Below are positions 23,427 to 32,212 of a DNA stretch of 46,605 nt, in pieces; the first letter of the stretch is position 1; the number at the start of each line of letters is the position of its first letter. The position numbers were made by a program, and so were the translations under genes. The DNA comes from Bacteroidota bacterium (lineage in GTDB: Bacteria > Bacteroidota > Bacteroidia > Bacteroidales > WCHB1-69): assembly GCA_023413895.1 (NCBI GenBank), contig JAEZOU010000084.1, forward strand, positions 1 to 46,605, written 5' to 3'. The notes beneath the pieces were generated by a model. The model was given only the letters and a program-made list of their open reading frames with translations. It had not been told where the DNA came from and did not search any database.

Positions 23427-24263
23427 ATGAATCAACACATTACTCCTGACGCTACCTTTTTCCCTTTCCTTTCTGAAGAAAAAAGTTTAGAAAGAGTTGC
23501 TTCTAAAATCAGAGAAAAAACATATAATTATGTAAAAAAAAGCCACTTACAATCTCTTGTTTTAGGAATTTCAGGAGGAATTGACAGCGCATTATGTGCT
23601 GCACTTCTGAGACCTATCTGTCAAGAGTTACAAATTCCACTTATCGGACGTTCAATAACCATCGAAACGAATAAAGCGGACGAAATCGAACGTTCAATCT
23701 GGGTTGGAGAATCGTTTTGTAGTGATTTTCAACACCTTGACTTGACAGAAACTTTTTTAGAAAACAAGAAGTTATTAATCAACTTTGACGATTCCCATCT
23801 TTCCAAAATGCGTCAAGGAAATATGAAAGCGAGAATGCGGATGATGGTTTTGTATGACTTAGCACAACTCTACCGCGGAATGGTAATTTCGACCGATAAC
23901 TATACTGAATTTCTAACCGGATTTTGGACCCTACACGGCGACGTTGGCGACTATGCACCTATCTTTCCGCTTTGGAAAACGGAAGTTTTCAATCTCTCAA
24001 CTTATTTACTAAAAGAGTGCAATCCTGAACAACACAAAGCACTACAAAGCTGTATTGATGCCACCCCCGTTGACGGACTTGGTATTAGCAGTTGCGACTG
24101 CGAGCAATTAGGTGTACCCAACTACTACGAAGCCGATAAAATTTTCCAACGCTACTTTCAAGGCGACAAAAGTTTGGAAGAATCACCACTAATCAAGCGA
24201 TATCACGCTTCACACTATAAAAGAAACAATCCTGCAAATTTCCAAAGAACCGACCTATTATAA
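23427..24263 (+). CDS. nadE: ammonia-dependent NAD+ synthase
   Basis: A 278-residue N-type ATP pyrophosphatase that amidates nicotinic acid adenine dinucleotide to NAD+. Seen: PP-loop GISGGIDSALCAALL near residue 47, STDNYTEFLTGFWTLHGDVGDYAP, and PLWKTEVFNLSTYL, all typical of NadE. There is no glutaminase domain, so ammonia is the nitrogen donor. It starts 5 bases after the molybdopterin-like gene. An insert with DATPVDGLGISSCDCEQLG replaces the usual 'P.adLrp.q.DE' stretch; it is still recognisable as the substrate-binding loop. Confidence 0.92.
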   Translation: MNQHITPDATFFPFLSEEKSLERVASKIREKTYNYVKKSHLQSLVLGISGGIDSALCAALLRPICQELQIPLIGRSITIETNKADEIERSIWVGESFCSDFQHLDLTETFLENKKLLINFDDSHLSKMRQGNMKARMRMMVLYDLAQLYRGMVISTDNYTEFLTGFWTLHGDVGDYAPIFPLWKTEVFNLSTYLLKECNPEQHKALQSCIDATPVDGLGISSCDCEQLGVPNYYEADKIFQRYFQGDKSLEESPLIKRYHASHYKRNNPANFQRTDLL

Positions 24264-24271
24264 TCATAGCC

Positions 24272-25108
24272 ATGCAGATTCTCATCGACAGCGGTGCTAC
24301 AAAAAGCGAATTTATTGCGATTTACAATAAAAAAGTAGTTTATCATTTTGAAACTTCTGGCATAAATGCAAACTATGCTTCAGATATGGAGATAGAAGAT
24401 GTATATCGATATGCGCAAAAACAACTCGCAACAGATTTAAGTCAAATTCGTAGCATCAAACATTACGGAGCTGGATGTTTACGAGAAGAGAATGTTATGC
24501 GCGTCAGCGGAATTATCAACACTATTTTTCCCCAAGCAGAGGTAGAGGTTTACTCCGACCTTTTAATTCCGTGCCACGCACTTTGTCAGAAACGAAGTGG
24601 CGTTGTCGGAATTTTAGGAACAGGAGCAGCAGTCTGCCATTACGACGGCGAAAAAATCACGCACATTGCACCCTCGCTGGGTTATCTACTCGGAGACGAA
24701 GGAAGCGGTATCGATCTAGGTAAACGTTTCCTAAAAGCATACCTCTCCAAACAACTTACTTCAGAAACCTGCAAAACGTTTGAAAAATGGTTATCCATTG
24801 AACCAACACAAATTATTGCCCAAATATACGGCAAAGAATCTCCACGCAAATTCCTAGCATCTATCGCTCCATTTTTATCAGAAAATATTAATAATCAAGA
24901 AATTAAAAACATCTGCAAAGATGCTTTTTTACACTTTTTCAGATTTAATAAAATTCATTTTCCTGATTCAGAAATGGCGTGGCATCTCTCTGGGTCCATT
25001 GCATATTATTTCCAAGAGATTATATCTGAAGTGGCCGAAAATGAGAATATTTCACTACAAAAAATCATACAAAAACCTTTAGAAGAAATAATATTATGTT
25101 ATCAATAA
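24272..25108 (+). CDS. BadF/BadG-type ATPase, N-acetylglucosamine kinase-like
   Basis: A 278-residue member of the ASKHA fold. Seen: phosphate-1 motif LIDSGATKSEF at the start, adenosine-binding GILGTGAAVCHYDG, and LLGDEGSGIDLG, which is diagnostic for the NagK/BadF-like group. These proteins phosphorylate amino sugars or act as activator ATPases; the short single-domain form in Bacteroidetes is usually annotated as an N-acetylglucosamine kinase-like ATPase. No Cys pair for an Fe-S cluster is seen, which favours a kinase over a dehydratase activator. The end overlaps tsaE by 13 bases. Confidence 0.82.
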   Translation: MQILIDSGATKSEFIAIYNKKVVYHFETSGINANYASDMEIEDVYRYAQKQLATDLSQIRSIKHYGAGCLREENVMRVSGIINTIFPQAEVEVYSDLLIPCHALCQKRSGVVGILGTGAAVCHYDGEKITHIAPSLGYLLGDEGSGIDLGKRFLKAYLSKQLTSETCKTFEKWLSIEPTQIIAQIYGKESPRKFLASIAPFLSENINNQEIKNICKDAFLHFFRFNKIHFPDSEMAWHLSGSIAYYFQEIISEVAENENISLQKIIQKPLEEIILCYQ

Positions 25109-25518
25109 CCGCCAATGAAAATCAATTAGAAAATGTTGCCAACAATCTTCTTCAACAATTTCCAGAGGAGAGAATTTTCTGTTTCTACGGAGAGATGGGA
25201 AGCGGAAAAACAACATTAATAAAAAAAATATGTGAAAATTTAGGTGTACAGAATATTACCTCAAGTCCAACATTTGCCATTGTCAACGAATATCACGGAC
25301 ACCTAAACGTTCCTATATATCATTTCGATTTTTATAGGATTGACGATATTCGAGAAGCGGAAGATATTGGTTTTCAAGAATATTTATATAGTGGAAGCTA
25401 TTGTTTTATTGAATGGACCGAAAAGATTGAAGAACTGTTGGACGACATTTACGTTCGGGTAGATATTGAACGTATTGACGATTCCACACGAAAATTTACA
25501 GCCCAAATAATTCAATAA
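25096..25518 (+). CDS. tsaE: tRNA threonylcarbamoyladenosine biosynthesis ATPase TsaE
   Basis: A 140-residue P-loop ATPase that works with TsaB and TsaD to make t6A37 in ANN-decoding tRNAs. Seen: GEMGSGKTTLIKKI near residue 32, TSSPTFAIVNEY (switch region), YHFDFYRIDD, and CFIEWTEKIEELL, all standard. Overlaps the BadF-type gene by 13 bases and is followed 5 bases later by the alanine-dehydrogenase-like gene. No tsaB or tsaD in the window. Confidence 0.95.
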   Translation: MLSITANENQLENVANNLLQQFPEERIFCFYGEMGSGKTTLIKKICENLGVQNITSSPTFAIVNEYHGHLNVPIYHFDFYRIDDIREAEDIGFQEYLYSGSYCFIEWTEKIEELLDDIYVRVDIERIDDSTRKFTAQIIQ

Positions 25519-25523
25519 CGACT

Positions 25524-26234
25524 ATGGAAAATTTAAAAGTAACATTTTCGCAGGAAGAAAATTCGTATGAAACCGCCGTTATGGAGTTGCAATACCACAA
25601 CAAATCTCGGAGTGTTGCGGTAGGAATCATATCTGATTATAAGGAAGATACACATATTATTCCTCCTCACGTAATAAAAATGTGGGTAGAAAATGGGATT
25701 CAAGTTTACCTGCAACGCAATTATGGCAGCAAAGCACAATATTCCAATATGGATTATGCGGAAATTGGCGCCGAAATTATCGATACGGCAGAAAGTGTTA
25801 TCAAAATTTGCCAAGTAATCGTCAAACATTCATCACTTTTAGAAAAAGAATACACCCTAATTTCAAAATCCAAAATTATCATCTCGGACCTTGACTTATC
25901 TCAAATTACAAGCGAATGGGCACATTTTAGCACCCAAGAACATCTTACCTTTTTTGGAATAAATCTTTTACAATCTGCTGCTGATAATTGGGCATTTAAA
26001 AACTACTTTTTTACAGATAAAGAGGGAAATACACATATTGATTACAATGCGGTAGTCACCTCAATGGTCAGAATTGTATCGCAAACTAGTTCCATTCGTT
26101 CTGCAGTACAAACGAGTCCCATTCTTTTACAAACTATCTATTGTTTGATGGGACAAATTTGTAATCAGGAAGTGGCAGAAGTGGCTGGAGTTCCATGGAA
26201 AGATATCGCAGGACTCTGTTGGGAATGGAATTAA
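25524..26234 (+). CDS. shortened alanine dehydrogenase / PNT N-terminal-domain-like protein
   Basis: A 236-residue protein. Residues 30-125 follow the N-terminal domain of alanine dehydrogenase and transhydrogenase alpha (VGIISDYKEDTHIIPPHVIK, YAEIGAEIIDTAES, IVKHSSL). I find no GxGxxG Rossmann loop, and the total is well short of the usual 360-400 residues, so the NAD-binding domain appears absent. In the pattern 'KE.EnRVaLtP' the Arg is replaced (KEDTHIIPP), and the later His of the family is not evident; a Lys is kept in IVKH. It is therefore unlikely to be an active alanine dehydrogenase. Last gene of the nucleoside kinase-nadE-tsaE operon. Role unknown. Confidence 0.65.
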   Translation: MENLKVTFSQEENSYETAVMELQYHNKSRSVAVGIISDYKEDTHIIPPHVIKMWVENGIQVYLQRNYGSKAQYSNMDYAEIGAEIIDTAESVIKICQVIVKHSSLLEKEYTLISKSKIIISDLDLSQITSEWAHFSTQEHLTFFGINLLQSAADNWAFKNYFFTDKEGNTHIDYNAVVTSMVRIVSQTSSIRSAVQTSPILLQTIYCLMGQICNQEVAEVAGVPWKDIAGLCWEWN

Positions 26235-26250
26235 CGTTTATATTAACAAA

Positions 26251-26279
26251 GAATCCCTTTTCATACCGAAAAGAGATTC
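26251..26279. terminator. hairpin between convergent tsaE operon and lepA
   Basis: GAATCCCTTTTC pairs with GAAAAGAGATTC with one C-A mismatch and a 5-base loop. The tail is not T-rich on the plus strand, so it may be a weak bidirectional terminator. Confidence 0.5.
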
Positions 26280-26329
26280 CCTACATATTAAAATAAAATC
26301 TAACAATTCGCTATATCTATTTGAACGAA

Positions 26330-28117
26330 TTAATCAAGTTTTAGCACAGCGAGAAATGCAGATTGAGGCACCTCAACCTTACCAATTTGGCGCATCTTCT
26401 TCTTACCCTCTTTCTGCTTTTCTAACAATTTACGTTTACGGGTAATGTCACCACCATAACACTTTGCCGTAACATCCTTTCGCACCGCCTTAATCGTTTC
26501 GCGCGCAATAATTTTCGTTCCTATAGCTGCTTGGATTGCAATATCAAATTGTTGGCGTGGAATTAAATCCTTCAATTTTTCACAAATCTTTCTACCGAAA
26601 GGATAAGCGTTATCCACATGAATCAACGATGACAAAGCATCAACAGAATCACCATTTAACAATATATCCAACTTTACCAAACTTGCCGGCTTATAATTGG
26701 AAATATGATAATCGAAAGAAGCATATCCTTTTGAAATACTTTTCAGTTTATCATAAAAATCGAAAACAATTTCACCCAAAGGCAAATCGAAAGTCAACTC
26801 AATTCGATTAGAAGCGATATATACCTGATTTAGAAGAGTTCCACGTTTATCGAGACAAAGTTTCATTATGGCTCCGATATAATCAGCTTTGGAAATAATT
26901 TGTGCCATAATAAAAGGTTCCTCTACGTGATCAACCAGATTCGGCGCAGGCATTCCTGAAGGATTGTGCACCTCTAACAACTCTTTTTTTGTGGTAATTA
27001 CATTGTATGAAACGTTTGGAACGGTAGCGATAACGTCCATATTAAACTCCCTATCAAGACGTTCTTGCACAATTTCCATGTGAAGAAGTCCTAAAAAGCC
27101 ACAACGGAAACCAAATCCCAAAGCTGCAGATGATTCTGGCACGAAAGTTAGAGAAGCATCATTCAACTGCAATTTTTCCAACGATGCTCTTAATTCCTCA
27201 TAATCATCAGCTTCCGTTGGATAGATTCCTGCAAAAAGCATTGGCTTTACATCTTCAAAACCATCAATTGCCACCTCACAAGGACGATTCACGTGCGTAA
27301 TTGTATCACCCACGCGCACCTCGCTGGAGGTTTTAATTCCCGAGATGATATATCCCACCATACCTGCCGAAAGCGTATCCATAGAATCTTGTTTTAAGCG
27401 CAGAACTCCGATCTCGTCAGCATTGTAGTTTCGCTCTGTAGCCATAAACTTCACCAAATCACCTTTTTTCACAGTTCCGTTGAAGATTCTAAAATAGGCA
27501 ATAATTCCTCGATAAGAATTGAAAACTGAGTCAAAAATCAATGCCTGAAGCGGAGCATTGGGATCACCTTGTGGAGCTGGTATTTTATTGATAATTGCAT
27601 CGAAAATCTCCTCAACACCTTGCCCCGTTTTACCACTAGCTTCAATAATATCTTCAGGTTTACAACCGATAAGGTCAATAATTTGGTCTTTTACCTCATC
27701 GGGCATTGCAGCTGGCATATCCATCTTATTAAGCACAGGAATAATCTCCAAGTTATTCTCAATAGCCAAATAAAGATTGGAAATAGTTTGTGCTTGCACA
27801 CCTTGTGTAGCATCAACTAACAACAACGCGCCTTCACAAGCAGCAATAGAACGTGACACTTCGTATGAAAAATCGACGTGACCCGGAGTATCAATCAAGT
27901 TCAACACATATTCCTCTCCTTTATAATTGTAATTCATGCAGATAGCATGACTTTTTATCGTAATTCCTCTTTCACGTTCCAAGTCCATATCATCTAGAAC
28001 TTGGTCTTGAAAATCTCGTTCAGAAATTGTATTTGTATGTTGTAGAAGACGATCGGCGAGGGTACTTTTGCCGTGATCAATATGTGCTATAATGCAAAAA
28101 TTTCGAATATTTTTCAT
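26330..28117 (-). CDS. lepA: elongation factor 4 (LepA)
   Basis: A 595-residue translational GTPase that can back-translocate stalled ribosomes. Seen: G1 AHIDHGKST, switch I with RERGITIKSH, G3 DTPGHVDF, G4 NKMD, and the LepA-specific C-terminal region RKRKLLEKQKEGKKKMRQIG. I use the ATG at 28117; an in-frame TTG precedes it by one codon. Length and domain order are normal. It lies 29 bases downstream of the TlpA-like gene and could share its transcript. Its end faces the convergent tsaE operon. Confidence 0.97.
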   Translation of the reverse strand: MKNIRNFCIIAHIDHGKSTLADRLLQHTNTISERDFQDQVLDDMDLERERGITIKSHAICMNYNYKGEEYVLNLIDTPGHVDFSYEVSRSIAACEGALLLVDATQGVQAQTISNLYLAIENNLEIIPVLNKMDMPAAMPDEVKDQIIDLIGCKPEDIIEASGKTGQGVEEIFDAIINKIPAPQGDPNAPLQALIFDSVFNSYRGIIAYFRIFNGTVKKGDLVKFMATERNYNADEIGVLRLKQDSMDTLSAGMVGYIISGIKTSSEVRVGDTITHVNRPCEVAIDGFEDVKPMLFAGIYPTEADDYEELRASLEKLQLNDASLTFVPESSAALGFGFRCGFLGLLHMEIVQERLDREFNMDVIATVPNVSYNVITTKKELLEVHNPSGMPAPNLVDHVEEPFIMAQIISKADYIGAIMKLCLDKRGTLLNQVYIASNRIELTFDLPLGEIVFDFYDKLKSISKGYASFDYHISNYKPASLVKLDILLNGDSVDALSSLIHVDNAYPFGRKICEKLKDLIPRQQFDIAIQAAIGTKIIARETIKAVRKDVTAKCYGGDITRKRKLLEKQKEGKKKMRQIGKVEVPQSAFLAVLKLD

Positions 28118-28146
28118 CAATAATTTAGGTTGAAAAGAGTTACAGA

Positions 28147-29859
28147 TTATTCACCAAAAATCTCTTTAAGAGCGCGTGCCAAAGCATCCCCTCTTAAATT
28201 TTTTGCCAAGATTTTTCCATCTCTATCAATCAAATAGGTACAAGGAATTGAGTTAACACCATACAATTTAGCACCAGCACTTCCCCACTTCTTAAGATCA
28301 CTCACGTGGTTTGGCCATGTCAACTTATCTGCTGCAATAGCAGCAACCCAACTATCATGACTACTATCTAACGAAACGCTAAAGATATCAAAACCTTTAT
28401 CTTTATATTGGTTGTAAAGTTTAACCACATTTGGATTTTCCATACGACAAGGGCGGCACCAAGATGCCCAGAAATCAATGAGTACAACTTTACCACGCAA
28501 ATCGGACAAACGCATCAACTTACCCTCTGGGTTTGGAAATTCTAACTCTGGAGCTTCTGCACCTACAGCAGTTGATGCAGGTGCACTCGCTTCTATCTTC
28601 ACGCGCTCTTGCACCAATGGATGAGTAGGATAATTTTGCGCTAATGTTTTCACAACATCTTTATGAAGCGACACATTTTGGTCTCGTTTGAATACATCTA
28701 AGAACATCAAAACAGCAATATCCCCTTTATTTTCCAAAATTTTATCCTTCAATTGTGCAGTGCGAACTGCCTCAGCATCGCTATATAATTTACGATAATG
28801 ACCTACAATCGCTGAGATATTATCTTGAATATTTTTCAAAATCTGTGCATTAAGTTGACGCGATTGGTTAACATTAGATTGATAATTTGTAAATTCTTTT
28901 TGTTGTGTTTCACCATAAAGTTGTATAAATTGATAGTAACGCATGGCCATCTCAACTTTCTCGTTCTTCTTTTCCACTAATCCATTGAATTTCAAACTAT
29001 CACGCAATTGATTCAAAGCAATTGATTGCGAATATATCGCAGAAAATGATTGCTCAGCCAATTGTAATCTATTTTGCAATAATGTTTGATAATTAGAAAG
29101 TTTTGATTGAAAATCTGACAAAATCTCTTTACCAAATTGCGGAGTAGGTTGCAAATTTAAAGCCTTACTCATATCGTAATGATCTCCAACATTGGCTTTA
29201 TAATTTTCCAAAACTACATAATTATTTTCTACTGATTTTAATAATCGATTTGCTTCTGCAAGATAAAAATCAATAGTTCCTGAAATAGGCTTTGATTTCT
29301 TGAAAGACTGATTCGTAATAAGTTTTAAAGAATCCATCGCATTCCACAATGCAAACATAGCTTTATCCACCTCATCATTGGTTTGAGAATACATTTGATA
29401 TTGGGTGTAGAATTCGTTGAAGAAAAGTTGCATTTCGTCACCTTGCAACTGAGCATTTAGGTTATCCACCAAACTCTTTTGCGAAAGAAGTAGGTCTATC
29501 ATATCCTTACTGAATTGCATAGATTTAGATCCTGAAACAGAAGGAATCTCTTGCAAATTGTCAGCATTGATTGTCAGCGTTATCTTCTCGCCCGGAGCAA
29601 CCACTACAAGAAATTTTTGATCAGGAGCAAAAGTAAGCGCATATATATCGTGCGATTTCACATTGGGTTTCATCACGAACTTGCCTTGTGCATCGATAGC
29701 TGCAGAAGTCACAACATTCTCACTACCATACGCTAACTTCAATTCAACCTTATCATACTTATTGTTATTGATAGTTCCTTGAATTAAAGCCTGTGCCATT
29801 AAAGAAACAATTCCCATAAATAGTAGGGATATTGTACAGAAAATACGAATTGATTTCAT
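28147..29859 (-). CDS. TlpA-like thiol:disulfide oxidoreductase with N-terminal DUF4369-like domain
   Basis: A 570-residue exported protein. Signal peptide MKSIRIFCTISLLFMGIVSLMAQ, then a beta-rich region resembling DUF4369 (residues 25-120), a long helical, probably coiled-coil middle of about 300 residues, and a C-terminal thioredoxin domain with WASWCRPCR near residue 465 and cis-Pro in GVNSIPCTYLID. Known: such proteins act as periplasmic disulfide reductants in Bacteroidetes. The extra Cys after the cis-Pro (SIPC) is a small variation on the usual SIPT. Promoter box at 29887-29894. Confidence 0.88.
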   Translation of the reverse strand: MKSIRIFCTISLLFMGIVSLMAQALIQGTINNNKYDKVELKLAYGSENVVTSAAIDAQGKFVMKPNVKSHDIYALTFAPDQKFLVVVAPGEKITLTINADNLQEIPSVSGSKSMQFSKDMIDLLLSQKSLVDNLNAQLQGDEMQLFFNEFYTQYQMYSQTNDEVDKAMFALWNAMDSLKLITNQSFKKSKPISGTIDFYLAEANRLLKSVENNYVVLENYKANVGDHYDMSKALNLQPTPQFGKEILSDFQSKLSNYQTLLQNRLQLAEQSFSAIYSQSIALNQLRDSLKFNGLVEKKNEKVEMAMRYYQFIQLYGETQQKEFTNYQSNVNQSRQLNAQILKNIQDNISAIVGHYRKLYSDAEAVRTAQLKDKILENKGDIAVLMFLDVFKRDQNVSLHKDVVKTLAQNYPTHPLVQERVKIEASAPASTAVGAEAPELEFPNPEGKLMRLSDLRGKVVLIDFWASWCRPCRMENPNVVKLYNQYKDKGFDIFSVSLDSSHDSWVAAIAADKLTWPNHVSDLKKWGSAGAKLYGVNSIPCTYLIDRDGKILAKNLRGDALARALKEIFGE

Positions 29860-29886
29860 TCTAACTACATTTTATTTATAAGTCTG

Positions 29887-29894
29887 CAAAAATA
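29887..29894 (-). promoter_or_regulatory. -7 box TATTTTTG for the TlpA-like gene
   Basis: Minus-strand TATTTTTGCAG 28 bases upstream of the ATG. Confidence 0.5.
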
Positions 29895-30046
29895 CGATTT
29901 TTTTGTTTTTGTTGAAAAATTGAAAACTATTTTTTTCTGTTTCTATCTCATTCAGAATAAACGATTTTCAGAAATAACAGTTTACTAATAGTTGTTAACA
30001 ACTACTCATTCTAAATCTCTTTGGCAAAAAATCGACGGAAAAAGTT

Positions 30047-30054
30047 TACTTTTG
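30047..30054 (+). promoter_or_regulatory. -7 box TACTTTTG for dnaB
   Basis: TAnnTTTG with a TTTG at 30020-30023 as a possible -33 element (23-base gap, slightly long). It lies 38 bases before the dnaB ATG. Confidence 0.55.
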
Positions 30055-30091
30055 CAACATCAAACGAGGATTTAAATATTAAAGGTAAATT

Positions 30092-31612
30092 ATGGATAAC
30101 GAAAAGATTACAGCACAGAAGAGTCTCATAAAACAAACATTTAACACAGTAGAAAGTGCGATGGGCACAACGGGAAAGCTCACCCCACAAGCATTAGAAT
30201 TTGAAGCAGCGGTTTTGGGAGCGATTCTTATTAATTCAGATGCAATTGGATTGATAATTGACTTTTTAAAACCTCAAATGTTTTACAAAGAAGCTAACGC
30301 ACAGATTTATCAAGCCATTTTTCAACTTTTCCAGAAAAACGAACCTATTGATATGCTTTCTGTTACCAATTTCTTGCGAAAAAACAAGCAATTGGAGTTT
30401 GTTGGTGGGCCTAGCTATATTGCATCGTTAACCAACCGTGTTGCCTCATCTGCTAATATCGAATTTCATGCGCGCATTATTATGGAGAAATATATTTTGC
30501 GCTCTACAATTCAAACTTGCAACGAAATTATTAAAGACGCATACGATGATTCAAAAGATGTACTCGATCTTTTGGACAAGGCTGAAACCAACCTCTTTGA
30601 CATTATCCAAAACAACTTTAAGCGTGATAGCAAGGAACTTAGTGATGTCGTTATGAAAGCGTTAGAGGATTTACAAAAACTCAAAAACTCTGGAGACACT
30701 TTTCACGGTGTTCCTACGGGAATCCGCGCTATTGACGAAAAAACGGGTGGCTGGCAGCCCTCCGACTTGATTATTTTGGCGGCTCGTCCAGGTATGGGTA
30801 AAACCTCATTCGTACTCTCCATTGCACGCAACGCTACTATTGACCACGACAAGCCTGTAGCCTTTTTCTCACTAGAAATGTCTGCAAGTCAAATTGTACA
30901 TCGTCTTTTCTCTATGGAAAGCGGTATCAGTTCTGATAAAATCTCTCAAGGAAAGCTCACTGATGAAGAGTGGATTCAACTCTCCAACAGAATCGGCAAT
31001 TTACGTTCACCCAATCTGATTATTGACGATACTGCCGCACTCTCCATTTTCGACCTTCGCGCAAAATGCCGCCGACTGAAACACCAAAAGGATATTCAGT
31101 TGATTATTGTTGACTACTTGCAACTTATGCATGCAGGTGAAGGCGACAAAAGCAAGGGAAACCGTGAGCAAGAAATCAGCTATATCTCACGTTCGCTCAA
31201 AGCTTTGGCAAAAGACTTAAACGTACCCGTAATTGCTCTTTCTCAGCTATCTCGCGCCGTAGAAACAAGAACCAGCAAAAGACCGCAACTTTCCGACCTT
31301 CGCGAATCTGGTTCTATTGAGCAAGATGCTGATATGGTACTTTTTATATATCGCCCTGAGTATTATCATTTAGACACTTTCGAAGACGATACCCCCTCGC
31401 AAGGTCTCGCCGAAATTATTTTCGCAAAAAATCGTCACGGAAGCCAAGGTGATATTCGCGTTCGTTTCCAAAGTCAATTCACCAAATTCTGCGATATTGA
31501 GTCTAATTCTATTTCTGCGGGAATTGTCCCTAACTCCAATTTTGAAGTAACTGTATTAGAATCAAAAATGAACGACGATAGCGCTCTTCCAACCGATGCA
31601 CTCCCCTACTAA
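30092..31612 (+). CDS. dnaB: replicative DNA helicase DnaB
   Basis: A 506-residue RecA-type hexameric helicase that unwinds DNA at the fork. Seen: N-terminal primase-interaction domain (AVLGAILINSDAIGLI), Walker A ARPGMGKTSF near residue 232, Walker B LIIVDYLQLM, the GNREQEISYISRSLKALAKDL helix, and the QLSRAVETR and SDLRESGSIEQDADMV motifs. No intein is present, although DnaB is a frequent intein host. Length is normal. The 3' gap before rpmE2 is G-poor. Confidence 0.97.
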   Translation: MDNEKITAQKSLIKQTFNTVESAMGTTGKLTPQALEFEAAVLGAILINSDAIGLIIDFLKPQMFYKEANAQIYQAIFQLFQKNEPIDMLSVTNFLRKNKQLEFVGGPSYIASLTNRVASSANIEFHARIIMEKYILRSTIQTCNEIIKDAYDDSKDVLDLLDKAETNLFDIIQNNFKRDSKELSDVVMKALEDLQKLKNSGDTFHGVPTGIRAIDEKTGGWQPSDLIILAARPGMGKTSFVLSIARNATIDHDKPVAFFSLEMSASQIVHRLFSMESGISSDKISQGKLTDEEWIQLSNRIGNLRSPNLIIDDTAALSIFDLRAKCRRLKHQKDIQLIIVDYLQLMHAGEGDKSKGNREQEISYISRSLKALAKDLNVPVIALSQLSRAVETRTSKRPQLSDLRESGSIEQDADMVLFIYRPEYYHLDTFEDDTPSQGLAEIIFAKNRHGSQGDIRVRFQSQFTKFCDIESNSISAGIVPNSNFEVTVLESKMNDDSALPTDALPY

Positions 31613-31829
31613 ATTGCTGATTTTTTCATCCTTTTTCTACAAAAAAAAAATCATTTTTGAACAAAAACAGAAACAACAATCTATTTTTTATAGATAAAAA
31701 CAATAAATAAGAACACCCAAAACCAACAACAAACAACTGATTACCAACATATTAAACAAAAACTATCTTCAAAACAAAATTGTGTTTTAAAAAAATGCAA
31801 AATTTTTCTATTGATAAGAGAAAAAATTG

Positions 31830-31837
31830 TATTTTTG
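31830..31837 (+). promoter_or_regulatory. -7 box TATTTTTG for rpmE2
   Basis: TATTTTTGCCGACC lies 41 bases before the L31 ATG. The short leader carries a near-repeat ACCGAATTTA / ACCGAATTA. Confidence 0.55.
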
Positions 31838-31877
31838 CCGACCGAATTTAAACCGAATTAAAAAACGAAATAAAGAT

Positions 31878-32141
31878 ATGAAAAAAGACATTCATCCAAA
31901 AGAGTACAGAACAGTGGTATTTAAAGATATGTCAAATGAATTTGCATTTTTAAGCAAATCAACTGTTAAAACAAAAGACACTATCGTTTGGGAAGACGGA
32001 AACGAATATCCACTTATCAAATTAGAAATCTCTAACACATCTCACCCATTCTTCACTGGTAAGATGAAACTTGTTGACACAGCAGGTCGCGTGGATAAAT
32101 TCCGCAACAAATATGCTAAACATTTTGATAAAAAGAACTAA
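31878..32141 (+). CDS. rpmE2: ribosomal protein bL31, type B
   Basis: An 87-residue large-subunit protein. Seen: MKKDIHPKEYRTVVFKDMSN and the downstream NTSHPFFTGKMKLVDTAGRV, the B-type signature. The four zinc-binding cysteines of the A type are absent, so this is the zinc-independent form. The ATG at 31878 follows the promoter at 31830; a longer in-frame start at 31827 would lie upstream of the -7 box and is rejected. A strong terminator follows. Confidence 0.96.
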   Translation: MKKDIHPKEYRTVVFKDMSNEFAFLSKSTVKTKDTIVWEDGNEYPLIKLEISNTSHPFFTGKMKLVDTAGRVDKFRNKYAKHFDKKN

Positions 32142-32167
32142 TTTTGTTTAGTTTATACATATATTTT

Positions 32168-32198
32168 TGAGGCTTTTGAACAAAAGGCCTCATTTTTT
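32168..32198 (+). terminator. rho-independent terminator of rpmE2
   Basis: TGAGGCTTTTG pairs with CAAAAGGCCTCA (one bulged G) across a 2-base AA loop, followed by TTTTTT. It lies 15 bases before the next ATG. Confidence 0.85.
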
Positions 32199-32212
32199 GT
32201 TTTTGGTAAGCA

